A DNA stretch of 64,000 nucleotides from Nocardioides sp. QY071 (lineage in GTDB: Bacteria; Actinomycetota; Actinomycetes; Propionibacteriales; Nocardioidaceae): the NCBI RefSeq assembly GCF_029961765.1, contig NZ_CP124681.1, positions 4,836,001-4,900,000 of the forward strand, given 5' to 3'. The translations under genes were made by a program, and so were the position numbers. The notes beneath the pieces are model-generated. The model saw only the letters and a list, made by a program, of their open reading frames with translations. It did no database searches and had not been told where the DNA came from. Below, in pieces: positions 48,995-56,977 of the stretch (position 1 is its first letter; each line of letters starts with the position of its first letter).

Positions 48995-50461
48995 ATGACC
49001 CGGAGCGCTGGTCTCGTCGCCGCGGCCGCGTGCTGCCTCGCACTCGCCGCCTGCGCCGGCCAGTCCATCGGCGGCGGCGCCGTTCCCCAGCGGTCATCGG
49101 GCGCGCCGACCAGCTCGCCGAGCAACACGGCGCCCGCCGGCGACCTCGCGATCGCCCGCAACGACACCCGGGCGGACTCGGTCTACCCCGAGTTCGGCGA
49201 CCCGCTGGTCGATGCCCTGCACTACGACCTCGACCTGACCTGGGCCCCCGACGGCGACCGCCTCACCGCGCGCGAGACGCTCACCTTCCGCGCGACCGGC
49301 GACGCGCCGCGGATCCCCCTCGACTTCAACGAGCAGCTCACGATCTCGTCCGCCACCGTCGACGGCGCCCCTGCCGAGGTCAGCGTCGAGGGAAACGACC
49401 TCACGGTCGCGCACGCCGTGGTCGCGGACCGCCAGTACGTGCTGGTGCTGGAGTACTCCGGCTCCCCCGTGTCGGCACCCGCCCCCAGCCAGCGCGCCGA
49501 CTTCTCCCAGGGTGTCGGCTGGACCACCACGGCCGAGCACGAGACCTCGACGCTGCAGGAGCCGTACGGCGCGTTCACCTGGTACGCCGTCAACGACCAG
49601 CCCTCCGACAAGGCGCTCTACGACTTCACCCTGACCGCACCGGCGCCGATGTCCGGGGTCGCTAACGGTGTGCTCGCCTCCTCGACCACCGAGGGCGGGC
49701 GCAGCGTCAACACCTGGCACCTCGCGGAGCCGGCGTCGTCGTACCTCGTCACGGTGGCGTTCGGCGACTACCAGCACACGGACCTGGCCTCGGCGAGCGG
49801 CGTACCGATCCAGGTGTGGGCCGACGCCGACGGCGACCCGCTGCCCGGCGACACCGCGAAGACGCCCGCCGCGATCGACTGGCTGGAGAACCTGCTCGGG
49901 CCCTACCCCTTCGACAGCTTCGGCGTGCTCGTCGTCGACAACGAGAGCGGCATGGAGACCCAGACCATGATCACGCTGGGCGACTCGACGTACAGCCTCT
50001 CGGAGGCGGTGCTGGTCCACGAGGCCGCGCATCACTGGTACGGCGACACGGTCACCCCCGCGGACTGGTCGGACGTGTGGATGAACGAGGGCATGGCGAT
50101 GTACCTGCAGGGCATGTGGGAGGCCGAGCAGGAGGGCACCACGATGCTGAGCAAGACCGACGACTGGGCCGTCTTCGAGTCCGACCTGCGCGCCGAGTCC
50201 GGCCCACCCGGCGCGTTCAACCCGACCCGGTTCGGCGACGGCAACATCTACTACGGCCCTGCGCTGATGTGGCAGGAGCTGCGGGAGCGGATCGGGGACA
50301 AGAGGTTCTTCGAGGTGCTGCGCGAGTGGCCCGCCCGGGAGGCCAACGGCACCTCCGACCGGCGCGAGTACGTCGACTGGATCGAGCAGACGACAGGCGA
50401 GGAGCTCTCGGACTTCTTCGACGACTGGCTGCTCGACGAGAACACGCCGGAACGCGACTGA
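48995..50461 (+). CDS. Lipoprotein M1-family metallopeptidase
   Basis: 488 residues from the ATG at 48995, chosen because it gives a lipoprotein signal peptide (GLVAAAACCLALAAC, lipobox LAAC); an ATG at 48974 is in frame. M1 aminopeptidase layout: N-terminal beta domain (YDLDLTWAPDGDRLTARETL), a GxMEN-type exopeptidase motif changed to SGMETQT, zinc site VHEAAHHWYGD with the third ligand in WMNEGMAMYLQ. The C-terminal helical domain is short, so the protein is about half the size of PepN. Exported and membrane-anchored. The altered GAMEN motif leaves peptide specificity uncertain. Confidence 0.9.
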   Translation: MTRSAGLVAAAACCLALAACAGQSIGGGAVPQRSSGAPTSSPSNTAPAGDLAIARNDTRADSVYPEFGDPLVDALHYDLDLTWAPDGDRLTARETLTFRATGDAPRIPLDFNEQLTISSATVDGAPAEVSVEGNDLTVAHAVVADRQYVLVLEYSGSPVSAPAPSQRADFSQGVGWTTTAEHETSTLQEPYGAFTWYAVNDQPSDKALYDFTLTAPAPMSGVANGVLASSTTEGGRSVNTWHLAEPASSYLVTVAFGDYQHTDLASASGVPIQVWADADGDPLPGDTAKTPAAIDWLENLLGPYPFDSFGVLVVDNESGMETQTMITLGDSTYSLSEAVLVHEAAHHWYGDTVTPADWSDVWMNEGMAMYLQGMWEAEQEGTTMLSKTDDWAVFESDLRAESGPPGAFNPTRFGDGNIYYGPALMWQELRERIGDKRFFEVLREWPAREANGTSDRREYVDWIEQTTGEELSDFFDDWLLDENTPERD

Positions 50462-50463
50462 CC

Positions 50464-50943
50464 ATGGGCTCGGCTCACCTTCGCCCGCGGGCCGCCCGCG
50501 CCTGTCGCCTCGTGTTGCTGAGCACCCTCGGCGCCGTCTCCCTCACCGGGTGCGGGTCGGTCGGGTCCGAGCGCGAGCTCACCGAGCACCTCGAGTCGAT
50601 CGACGGCGTGGCCGATGTCCACCTGTTCCACCCGGATGCCGGCGACGACCTCGAGGAGGCGCTGACCGTCACGATCGCCGACGACATCGGGACCGACGAT
50701 CTCACCGAGGTCATCGAGTACGCGCTCGGCGGCCTGGAGGATCTCTACGGCCGCGGCTACGGCGGAGGCGACATCGAGCTCCAGATCGAGAACGCCCCCG
50801 GGCGTCAGGAGCTGGAGCTGAGGACCGCGGACCACGACGAGCCCCGCAGGCTCGCCGAGCTCTATGTCTCGACGCGCGAGGACGGGACGCCGGACCTGGA
50901 CTGGACGATGAGCGGTGACGGCACGGTGGTCGGGCACGACTGA
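50464..50943 (+). CDS. Putative lipoprotein of unknown function
   Basis: 159 residues from the ATG at 50464, 2 bases after the peptidase stop, so the two are cotranscribed. Signal peptide with lipobox LTGC (LVLLSTLGAVSLTGC). The mature part is acidic, with ELTEHLESIDGVADVHLFHP and TDDLTEVIEYALGGLEDLYG, an alpha/beta arrangement like small ferredoxin-fold sensors in which a strand named for its VADVHL is followed by helices. A Gly-rich loop RGYGGGD occurs mid-protein. Family not recognised. Confidence 0.75.
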   Translation: MGSAHLRPRAARACRLVLLSTLGAVSLTGCGSVGSERELTEHLESIDGVADVHLFHPDAGDDLEEALTVTIADDIGTDDLTEVIEYALGGLEDLYGRGYGGGDIELQIENAPGRQELELRTADHDEPRRLAELYVSTREDGTPDLDWTMSGDGTVVGHD

Positions 50944-50975
50944 GGAGGGCACACCCCCGGCCCCTTCCCAAGAAC

Positions 50976-50989
50976 TGGAACGCGTTCTA
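50976..50989. promoter_or_regulatory. KstR-like box before an exported propeller protein
   Basis: TGGAACGCGTTCTA fits the KstR consensus TnnAACnnGTTnnA at every fixed position, but its outer bases are less symmetric than the box at 25538. It ends 10 bases before the ATG at 51000, where a repressor would block initiation. Confidence 0.6.
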
Positions 50990-50999
50990 CTCTCCCGGG

Positions 51000-52535
51000 A
51001 TGCGCATGCTCCGCGTGGCGGCCGAGGTGTTCGCCGCTGCCCTCGCCCTGTCCCTCGGCGCCCTGCCCTCCGCCCCGGCCCACGCCGACACCGCACTGCC
51101 GGGGCTGCCGGGGCTGCCGGCCCTGCCGACCATCCCCGGCCTGCCGATCCCGTCCCTGCCGACCGACCTGCTGGTGCCGCGCTTCACCGGCGCCCCGGCC
51201 ACCGCACAGCCGCTGGAGGCACCCCCGATCCCACAGAACCCGTACCTCGCACCCAACGGGCGCAGCAGCATGCACAACGACCCCTACAGCTCCGACGCGT
51301 ACGCCGTGTCCGGGCCGCTGGGGCGCGACCTGCAGGTGCGCACCGCGTCGTACGGCATCCGGGAGTGCGCCACGATGGCGTTCGACTCGCACGACCGGCT
51401 CGTCGGGCTGTGCGGCGGGCTCGAGGGCTTCACCCTGATGGTGATCGACCCGGTCACGCTGCGGGCGATCTCGCAGCTCCAGCTCTCGCAGCGCGACCTG
51501 GCCTCGGGCGCGAACCCGCTGACCGACATCTGCGGCGGCACCTACTTCTTCCTCGACGGCCAGGACCGCGCGTACGCCACCACGACCGACGCCTCGATCG
51601 CCGAGGTGAGGGTCAACGCCGACGGGAGCCTCACCCGCGGCCGGACCTGGCCGCTCGCCGCGCAGCTCGGCGCCGACGACTGCCTCGTCGCGACCGGTGT
51701 CGACTGGGCCGGACGGGTCTGGTGGTTCAGCCAGCAGGGCACCGTCGGCACCCTCGATCGCGGCACCGGTGCGGTGAGGGCGCTCGAGCTGCCGGAGGGC
51801 GAGGGGATCTTCAACTCCGTCTCCACCGACGAGACCGGCGGCGTCTACTTCGTCTCGACCCACCGGTCCTACCGCCTCGACGCGGCCGCCGACGGCACCC
51901 CGCAGGTCACCTGGTCGATCCCCTACGACCGCGGCAGCGTGAAGAAGCCCGGCATGCTGTCGCAGGGCTCCGGCACCTCGCCGACCCTCATCGGCGAGCG
52001 GTGGATCGCGATCGCCGACAACGCCGAGCCACAGAGCCATGTCATCGTCTACGACCGGCGCAAGGGCGTCACCGACCGCGAGCACTGCTCGATCCCCGTA
52101 CTGGCCTCGGGCGCGAGCACCACCGAGAACAGCCTGGTCGCGGCCGGCGAGTCGCTGATCATCGAGAACAACTACGGGTACGCCGGCGTGCAGTCCACGC
52201 TGCTCGGCAAGACCACGACGCCCGGCGTCTCGCGGGTGATGATCGACCCCGACGGCTGCCACGTCGCCTGGACCAACCCGACCAGCGCGCCGACGTCGGT
52301 GCCGAAGGCCTCGCTCGGCAACGGGCTCGTCTACGTCTACTCCAAGCCCAAGGGCAACCTCCTCGATCCCTGGTACGTCACCGCCATCGACATCCGCACC
52401 GGCGAGACCCGCTGGAGCCGGCTGACCGGCACGGGCATCCAGTGGAACAACCACTACGCGTCGATCTACCTCGGCCCCGACGGCGCGCTGTACGTCGCCA
52501 CGATCGTCGGGCTGATCCGGCTCACCGACGGCTGA
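51000..52535 (+). CDS. Exported beta-propeller-like protein
   Basis: 511 residues from an ATG at 51000. Signal peptide RVAAEVFAAALALSLGALPS ending APAHA. It is followed by a short Pro/Leu-rich stretch (LPGLPGLPALPTIPGLPIPS). The rest is built of repeated beta-strand blocks typical of a propeller: ATMAFDSHDRLVGLCGGLEG, GGTYFFLDGQDRAYATTTDA, GVDWAGRVWWFSQQGTVGTL, SVSTDETGGVYFVSTHRSYR and YASIYLGPDGALYVATIVGL. Several Cys may form disulfides. The KstR-like box just upstream suggests steroid- or lipid-linked expression. No catalytic motif recognised. Confidence 0.78.
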   Translation: MRMLRVAAEVFAAALALSLGALPSAPAHADTALPGLPGLPALPTIPGLPIPSLPTDLLVPRFTGAPATAQPLEAPPIPQNPYLAPNGRSSMHNDPYSSDAYAVSGPLGRDLQVRTASYGIRECATMAFDSHDRLVGLCGGLEGFTLMVIDPVTLRAISQLQLSQRDLASGANPLTDICGGTYFFLDGQDRAYATTTDASIAEVRVNADGSLTRGRTWPLAAQLGADDCLVATGVDWAGRVWWFSQQGTVGTLDRGTGAVRALELPEGEGIFNSVSTDETGGVYFVSTHRSYRLDAAADGTPQVTWSIPYDRGSVKKPGMLSQGSGTSPTLIGERWIAIADNAEPQSHVIVYDRRKGVTDREHCSIPVLASGASTTENSLVAAGESLIIENNYGYAGVQSTLLGKTTTPGVSRVMIDPDGCHVAWTNPTSAPTSVPKASLGNGLVYVYSKPKGNLLDPWYVTAIDIRTGETRWSRLTGTGIQWNNHYASIYLGPDGALYVATIVGLIRLTDG

Positions 52536-52614
52536 CGGACCGCGCCGGGCTCAGGTGGGCGCCTCCCCTGCCGATAGGAGCGGTCCAGCACTCTGCGGCA
52601 GATCGGAGGCGGCC

Positions 52615-53550
52615 ATGGTGGTCGACGTCGCTGCGCCCGACAGCTTCACCGAGGCGGCCCGCCGCGTCGTCGGGTACCTCGCGCGGCGTACGCCCCTGAC
52701 GAACTGGTCGGTGTCGCGGGTGGCCGGTGGCGAGCAGGTGCACGTCCACGTGCACGGCCACGGCCTGATCGGCACCGGTGACCGGGTGCGGTGGGACGAC
52801 ACGTTCTGCCGGCAGATGACGCTCGGCGCGGCGCACGTCGTCCCGGACTCGACCCGCGACGCGTCGTACGCCGGGCTGCCGGACTCGCCCGCCGTGCGGG
52901 CCTACGTCGGGTACCCGATCCGCGACGACCGCGGCGACCTCTTCGGCGTGCTGTGCGGGGTCGGGGACAGCCCGCTCCCGGATCCCGTCGCGGTCGACGA
53001 CGACCTGGTCGAGATGCTCAGCCACCTGCTGTCCAGCCATCTCGCCACCGCCCGCGCAGCGGACCGTGGCCGGCGCGCCGCCCTGGTCGCGACCGCGCTC
53101 GCCGAGACCGATGCGTTGACCGGCCTGATGAACCGGCGCGGCTGGGACGGCCTGGTCGCGGACGCCCAGGAGCGCGTCGACGCCTTCGCGGACCCGGTGG
53201 CCGTCGCCGTACTCGACGTCGACGGACTCAAGCACGTCAACGACACCGCGGGCCACGAGGCCGGCGACGAGCTGCTGCGCCGGGCGGCCGACGCCCTGCG
53301 CTACGCGGCGACCGACCGTGACCGGGTGGCGCGCTACGGCGGCGACGAGTTCGCCGTACTGTCGAACGACGTGCCCGTCGCCGATCTGCCGGCCCACTAC
53401 GCTCGGTTCGTGCACGCCCTGCGCCGGCACGGCGTCGAGGCCTCGCTGGGCCACGCGTTCACGGGACCGGGCGAGCGCACGGTCCGTGAGGCGTTCCGGC
53501 AGGCCGACGCGGCGATGTACGCCGTCAAGCGGGCCCGTCGCGCGGGTTGA
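52615..53550 (+). CDS. GAF-GGDEF diguanylate cyclase
   Basis: 311 residues from the ATG at 52615, with CGGAGG about 5 bases upstream. Residues ~10-150 form a GAF domain (DDTFCRQMTLGAAHVVPDST, AYVGYPIRDDRGDLFGVLCG). The C-terminal GGDEF domain begins ETDALTGLMNRRGWDGLVAD and carries AVAVLDVDGLKHVNDTAGHE and an intact ARYGGDEFAVL, so it should make c-di-GMP. No RxxD inhibitory site is evident in the expected position. It overlaps the convergent kinase gene by 26 bases. Second c-di-GMP enzyme of the window. Confidence 0.92.
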   Translation: MVVDVAAPDSFTEAARRVVGYLARRTPLTNWSVSRVAGGEQVHVHVHGHGLIGTGDRVRWDDTFCRQMTLGAAHVVPDSTRDASYAGLPDSPAVRAYVGYPIRDDRGDLFGVLCGVGDSPLPDPVAVDDDLVEMLSHLLSSHLATARAADRGRRAALVATALAETDALTGLMNRRGWDGLVADAQERVDAFADPVAVAVLDVDGLKHVNDTAGHEAGDELLRRAADALRYAATDRDRVARYGGDEFAVLSNDVPVADLPAHYARFVHALRRHGVEASLGHAFTGPGERTVREAFRQADAAMYAVKRARRAG

Positions 53551-54481
53551 CGCTCCACAGGCAGCTCGCGGCGGCGGTGAGGACGACATCGACGGGGACG
53601 TCCTCGAGGCGGCCGGGGCGGTGGGCCGCGGCGAGGGCGCGGGCGGTGCAGCGCGCGGTCGCCGGGTCGAGGCCGGCGTCGCGCTCGAGCGCGCGGGCGA
53701 AGGCCGCGACGGTGTCGGGCCTCGGCCCGGGGCCGGGCGCCAGGGACATCGCCAGGACGGCCACGAGCGCCAGCGTGGCGGCGACGCCGGCCGCGACCCA
53801 CCAGCGGCGCGCCCCTCGCTCGCCAAGGCGCCCGTCACGCACCATTCCGCGCAGTACGTCGCGCACGGCCGCCGCGGTCGCGGGCGGCTCGGCGAGCACC
53901 CGCGCGAGCGCCGGGCCGGGAGCCTTTGCGAGGACGTCACGCAGCAGCCGGAGCAGCTCACGGACGTCGTCGGCTGCCGCGTCACCGCGCGCGGGCGCGG
54001 CGATCCCGAAGTCCGCGAGGTAGGCGACGGTGTGGGTGCCCCGCCGGTGGAGCAGCACGTTGGCCGCCTTGACGTCGCGGTGCACCAGGCCCGCGCGATG
54101 GGCCTCGGCGAGCCCGTCGGCCACCTGGACGACGAGATCGACCGCCTCCGGCTCGGACAGGGCACCGTGCCGGCGCAGCGCTGCTGCGAGGTCGCCGTCG
54201 GGCACAAGCTGGCTGGCGAGGTAGAGCCGGCCGTCGATCTCGCCGTGGGCGAAGACCCGCACGACGTGGGGCGAGTCGAGCGACGCCTGGGCCCGGGCCT
54301 CCCGCACGAACCGCTCCCGGAAGTCCGGGTCGTCGGCGAGCTCGGGAACGATCAGCTTGAGCGCGACGTGGCGCCCGAGCGCGGTGTCGACCGCCTCGTG
54401 GACGGTGCCCATGCCGCCGCGCCCCAGCAGACGCACGATCCGGTAGGGACCGAGCGTCGTGGGAGGGTCGCGTCGCAGCAT
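53525..54481 (-). CDS. Ser/Thr protein kinase with a shortened C-lobe
   Basis: 318 residues from the ATG at 54481. N-lobe and early C-lobe are intact: LGRGGMGTVHEAVDTALGRH (Gly loop), ALKLIVPELA (VAxK-like Lys), GLVHRDVKAANVLLHRRG (HRDxKxxN) and YLADFGIAAPARG (DFG). Right after DFG the protein jumps to DDVRELLRLLRDVLAKAPGP: the activation loop Thr residues, the APE motif and the helix F Asp region are missing. A membrane helix (WWVAAGVAATLALVAVLAMS) near residue 230 leads to an extracellular tail with two Cys. Active kinase, pseudokinase or regulated fragment cannot be told apart. Overlaps the convergent GGDEF gene. Confidence 0.85.
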   Translation of the reverse strand: MLRRDPPTTLGPYRIVRLLGRGGMGTVHEAVDTALGRHVALKLIVPELADDPDFRERFVREARAQASLDSPHVVRVFAHGEIDGRLYLASQLVPDGDLAAALRRHGALSEPEAVDLVVQVADGLAEAHRAGLVHRDVKAANVLLHRRGTHTVAYLADFGIAAPARGDAAADDVRELLRLLRDVLAKAPGPALARVLAEPPATAAAVRDVLRGMVRDGRLGERGARRWWVAAGVAATLALVAVLAMSLAPGPGPRPDTVAAFARALERDAGLDPATARCTARALAAAHRPGRLEDVPVDVVLTAAASCLWSVNPRDGPA

Positions 54482-54540
54482 GCCGACGTTCTACCGGGCG
54501 GGTCCGGCACTGGCGAGCGCTCGTCCACAGCCCCGCCCCG

Positions 54541-54663
54541 CCCGTTGAGTTGCCGCCTTCTCCCCGTTGAGTTGCCGCCTCTGCGCAACTCAACGGTGAG
54601 TCTGCGGCAACTGAACGGGGAGTTTGCGGCAACTCAACGGGGAGTTTGCGGCAACTCAACGGG
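54541..54663. repeat. Symmetric array of ~22-base repeat units
   Basis: Two top-strand units (54541 and 54563) open with CCCGTTGAGTTGCCGCC; four bottom-strand units follow, with cores CGCAACTCAACGG, CGGCAACTGAACGG, CGGCAACTCAACGG and CGGCAACTCAACGG. The last one ends at 54663, directly against the stop of bkdC. Layout parallels the 32-base arrays, forward units then reverse units, but the sequence is unrelated. Confidence 0.9.
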
Positions 54664-55986
54664 TTAGAACAGCAGGGCTGTGGCGGGGTCGCTGACCAGG
54701 TCGGCCACGTCGGCGAGGAACTGCGAGCCGGTGGCACCGTCGATGTGGCGGTGGTCGAAGGACAGCGAGAGCGTCATCACCTGGCGCGGCACGACCTGGT
54801 CGCCGACGACCCACGGCTGCGGCTTGATCGCGCCGAGGCACAGGATCGCGGACTCGCCGGGGTTGATGATCGGCGTACCACCGTCGACGCCGAAGACGCC
54901 CACGTTGGTGATCGTGAACGAGCCGCCGGCCATGTCGGCGGGCTGGGTGCGACCCTCGCGGGCGGTGGCGGTCAGCTCCTCGAGGGCCCGGGCGAGCTCG
55001 ACGAGGGTGAGCTCGTGGGCGTCCTTGACGTTCGGGACGACCAGGCCGCGCGGGGTGGCGGCGGCGATGCCGAGGTTGACGTAGTGCTTGACCACGACCT
55101 CCTGGGCGGCCTCGTCCCAGGTCGAGTTGACCAACGGGGTACGACGCATCGCGAGCAGGCAGGCACGCGCCACCACGAGCAGCGGGCTGACCTTGGTGTC
55201 CGCGAACTCGCGGCGCTCGCGCAGCCGCGCGACCAGGTCGACCGTCGCGGTCGCGTCGATGGTGACCCACTCGGTGACGTGGGGGGCGGTCGAGGCGGAG
55301 GCGACCATCGCGGCGGCCATGTTCTTGCGCACCCCCTTGATCGGCTCACGGGTCTCGCGGCCGGCGGGGTCGACGGCCACCGGGGCCGGGGCGGTGGGCG
55401 CGGCCGAGCCGGCGGCGGCGAGCACGTCCTCCTTGCTGACCGTGCCCTTCGGCCCGGTCGGTACGAGGGCGGTCAGGTCGACGCCGAGGTCGCGGGCCAG
55501 GCGCCGCACGAGCGGCTTCGCGAGGGCCCGGAGCGGACGTGCGGGCTCATCGACCGGCCCGGGCACGACGACGGCCGGGACCTCGTCGGGCGTGGCCTTG
55601 CGCGCGCGCCGCTTGAGGGCACGCTGCTTGGGGCCGTAGCCGACGAGGGTGGCGTTGCCGGCCGGTGGGACGTTGGTGTCGATGACCTCCGCCGCCGGGG
55701 CGGGGACCTCGGGAGCGGCCTCAGGAGCGGCCGCGGGCGCCGCGCCGGGCTCGCCGACCCGGATGATCGGCGTACCGACCTCGACGGTGTCGCCCTCGGC
55801 GACGAGCAGCGCCAGCACGTGGCCGGCGTACGGCGAGGGCAGCTCGACGATCGACTTGGCGGTCTCGATCTCGACGACGATGTCGTTGACGGCGACGACG
55901 TCGCCCTCCTTGACCCGCCAGGCCACGATCTCGGCCTCGGTGAGGCCCTCGCCGACATCGGGGAGCTTGAACTCGTTCACAGCCAT
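54664..55986 (-). CDS. bkdC: Branched-chain 2-oxo acid dehydrogenase E2 component
   Basis: 440 residues from an ATG at 55986. Order: lipoyl domain (residues ~3-78) with the lipoyl Lys in VVEIETAKSIVELPSPY, Pro/Ala linker, peripheral subunit-binding domain (AKPLVRRLARDLGVDLTALV), and the catalytic acyltransferase domain with SFDHRHIDGATGSQFL (DHRxxDG). It transfers the acyl group from E1 to CoA in the cytoplasm. One lipoyl domain and co-transcription with separate E1-alpha and E1-beta genes fit the branched-chain type rather than actinobacterial pyruvate dehydrogenase, which uses a single AceE E1. An E3 gene is not present here. Confidence 0.9.
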   Translation of the reverse strand: MAVNEFKLPDVGEGLTEAEIVAWRVKEGDVVAVNDIVVEIETAKSIVELPSPYAGHVLALLVAEGDTVEVGTPIIRVGEPGAAPAAAPEAAPEVPAPAAEVIDTNVPPAGNATLVGYGPKQRALKRRARKATPDEVPAVVVPGPVDEPARPLRALAKPLVRRLARDLGVDLTALVPTGPKGTVSKEDVLAAAGSAAPTAPAPVAVDPAGRETREPIKGVRKNMAAAMVASASTAPHVTEWVTIDATATVDLVARLRERREFADTKVSPLLVVARACLLAMRRTPLVNSTWDEAAQEVVVKHYVNLGIAAATPRGLVVPNVKDAHELTLVELARALEELTATAREGRTQPADMAGGSFTITNVGVFGVDGGTPIINPGESAILCLGAIKPQPWVVGDQVVPRQVMTLSLSFDHRHIDGATGSQFLADVADLVSDPATALLF

Positions 55987-55999
55987 GGCAGGAGACTCC

Positions 56000-56977
56000 T
56001 CAGAACCCGAAGGTCCGGTCGACGGCGTCGAGGATCCGGTCGAGGTCGGGCAGGAAGGCCTCCTCGATCCGGGCGGGCGGGTAGGGGGTGTCGAAGCCGC
56101 CGACGCGCAGCACGGGGGCCTCGAGCGAGTGGAAGCACTCCTCGGTGACCCGCGCGGCGATCTCGGCACCGACACCGAGGGTCAGGTGGGCCTCGTGGAC
56201 CACGACCAGGCGTCCGGTACGACGGACCGACTCGTGCACGGGCACGAGATCGAGCGGCGAGAGGGTGCGCAGGTCGATGACCTCCAGCGAGCGGCCCTCC
56301 TCGGCCGCGACGGTCGCGGCGTCCAGGCAGGTGGAGACCGTCGGCCCGTAGGCGACGAGCGTCGCGTCGGAGCCGGGGCGCACCACCCGCGACTGCCACA
56401 GCGGCGCTGCCGGCGCGGACTCGTCGACGTCGGCCTTGGCCGAGTGGTAGAGCCGTTTGGGCTCGAGGAAGATCACGGGGTCGTCGGCGTGGATCGCCTG
56501 CTGGATCATCACGTAGGCGTCGGCCGGGTTGGAGCAGGCGACGACCTTGAGGCCGGGGGTGTGCACGAACTGCGCCTCGGGCGACTCGCTGTGGTGCTCG
56601 ACCGCGCCGATGCCGCCGCCGAACGGGATCCGGATGACCATCGGGATCCGGACCCGGCCCCGGCTGCGGAAGTGGAACCGGGCGACCTGGCACACGATCT
56701 GGTCGTAGGCGGGGTAGACGAAGCCGTCGAACTGGATCTCGACCACCGGCCGGTAGCCCCGCATCGCCAGGCCGACGGCGGTGCCGACGATGCCGGACTC
56801 GGCCAGCGGGGTGTCGATCACCCGGGCGTCGCCGAAGTCCTTCTGCAGCCCGTCGGTGATCCGGAAGACGCCGCCGAGGGTGCCGACGTCCTCGCCCATG
56901 ATGACGACCTTGTCGTCGTCCTCCATCGCCTTGCGCAGGCCGGCGTTGAGCGCCTTGGCCAAGGTCATCGTGGTCAT
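56000..56977 (-). CDS. bkdB: Branched-chain 2-oxo acid dehydrogenase E1 beta subunit
   Basis: 325 residues from an ATG at 56977, overlapping the stop of the E1-alpha gene as ATGA. Transketolase-like pyrimidine domain: KVVIMGEDVGTLGGVFRITD, RVIDTPLAESGIVGTAVGLA (catalytic Glu), VEIQFDGFVYPAYDQIVCQV, IRIPFGGGIGAVEHHSESPE; then the C-terminal domain ATLVAYGPTVSTCLDAATVA. With E1-alpha it decarboxylates branched-chain 2-oxo acids using thiamine diphosphate. The bkdC start lies 14 bases after its stop. Confidence 0.92.
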   Translation of the reverse strand: MTTMTLAKALNAGLRKAMEDDDKVVIMGEDVGTLGGVFRITDGLQKDFGDARVIDTPLAESGIVGTAVGLAMRGYRPVVEIQFDGFVYPAYDQIVCQVARFHFRSRGRVRIPMVIRIPFGGGIGAVEHHSESPEAQFVHTPGLKVVACSNPADAYVMIQQAIHADDPVIFLEPKRLYHSAKADVDESAPAAPLWQSRVVRPGSDATLVAYGPTVSTCLDAATVAAEEGRSLEVIDLRTLSPLDLVPVHESVRRTGRLVVVHEAHLTLGVGAEIAARVTEECFHSLEAPVLRVGGFDTPYPPARIEEAFLPDLDRILDAVDRTFGF

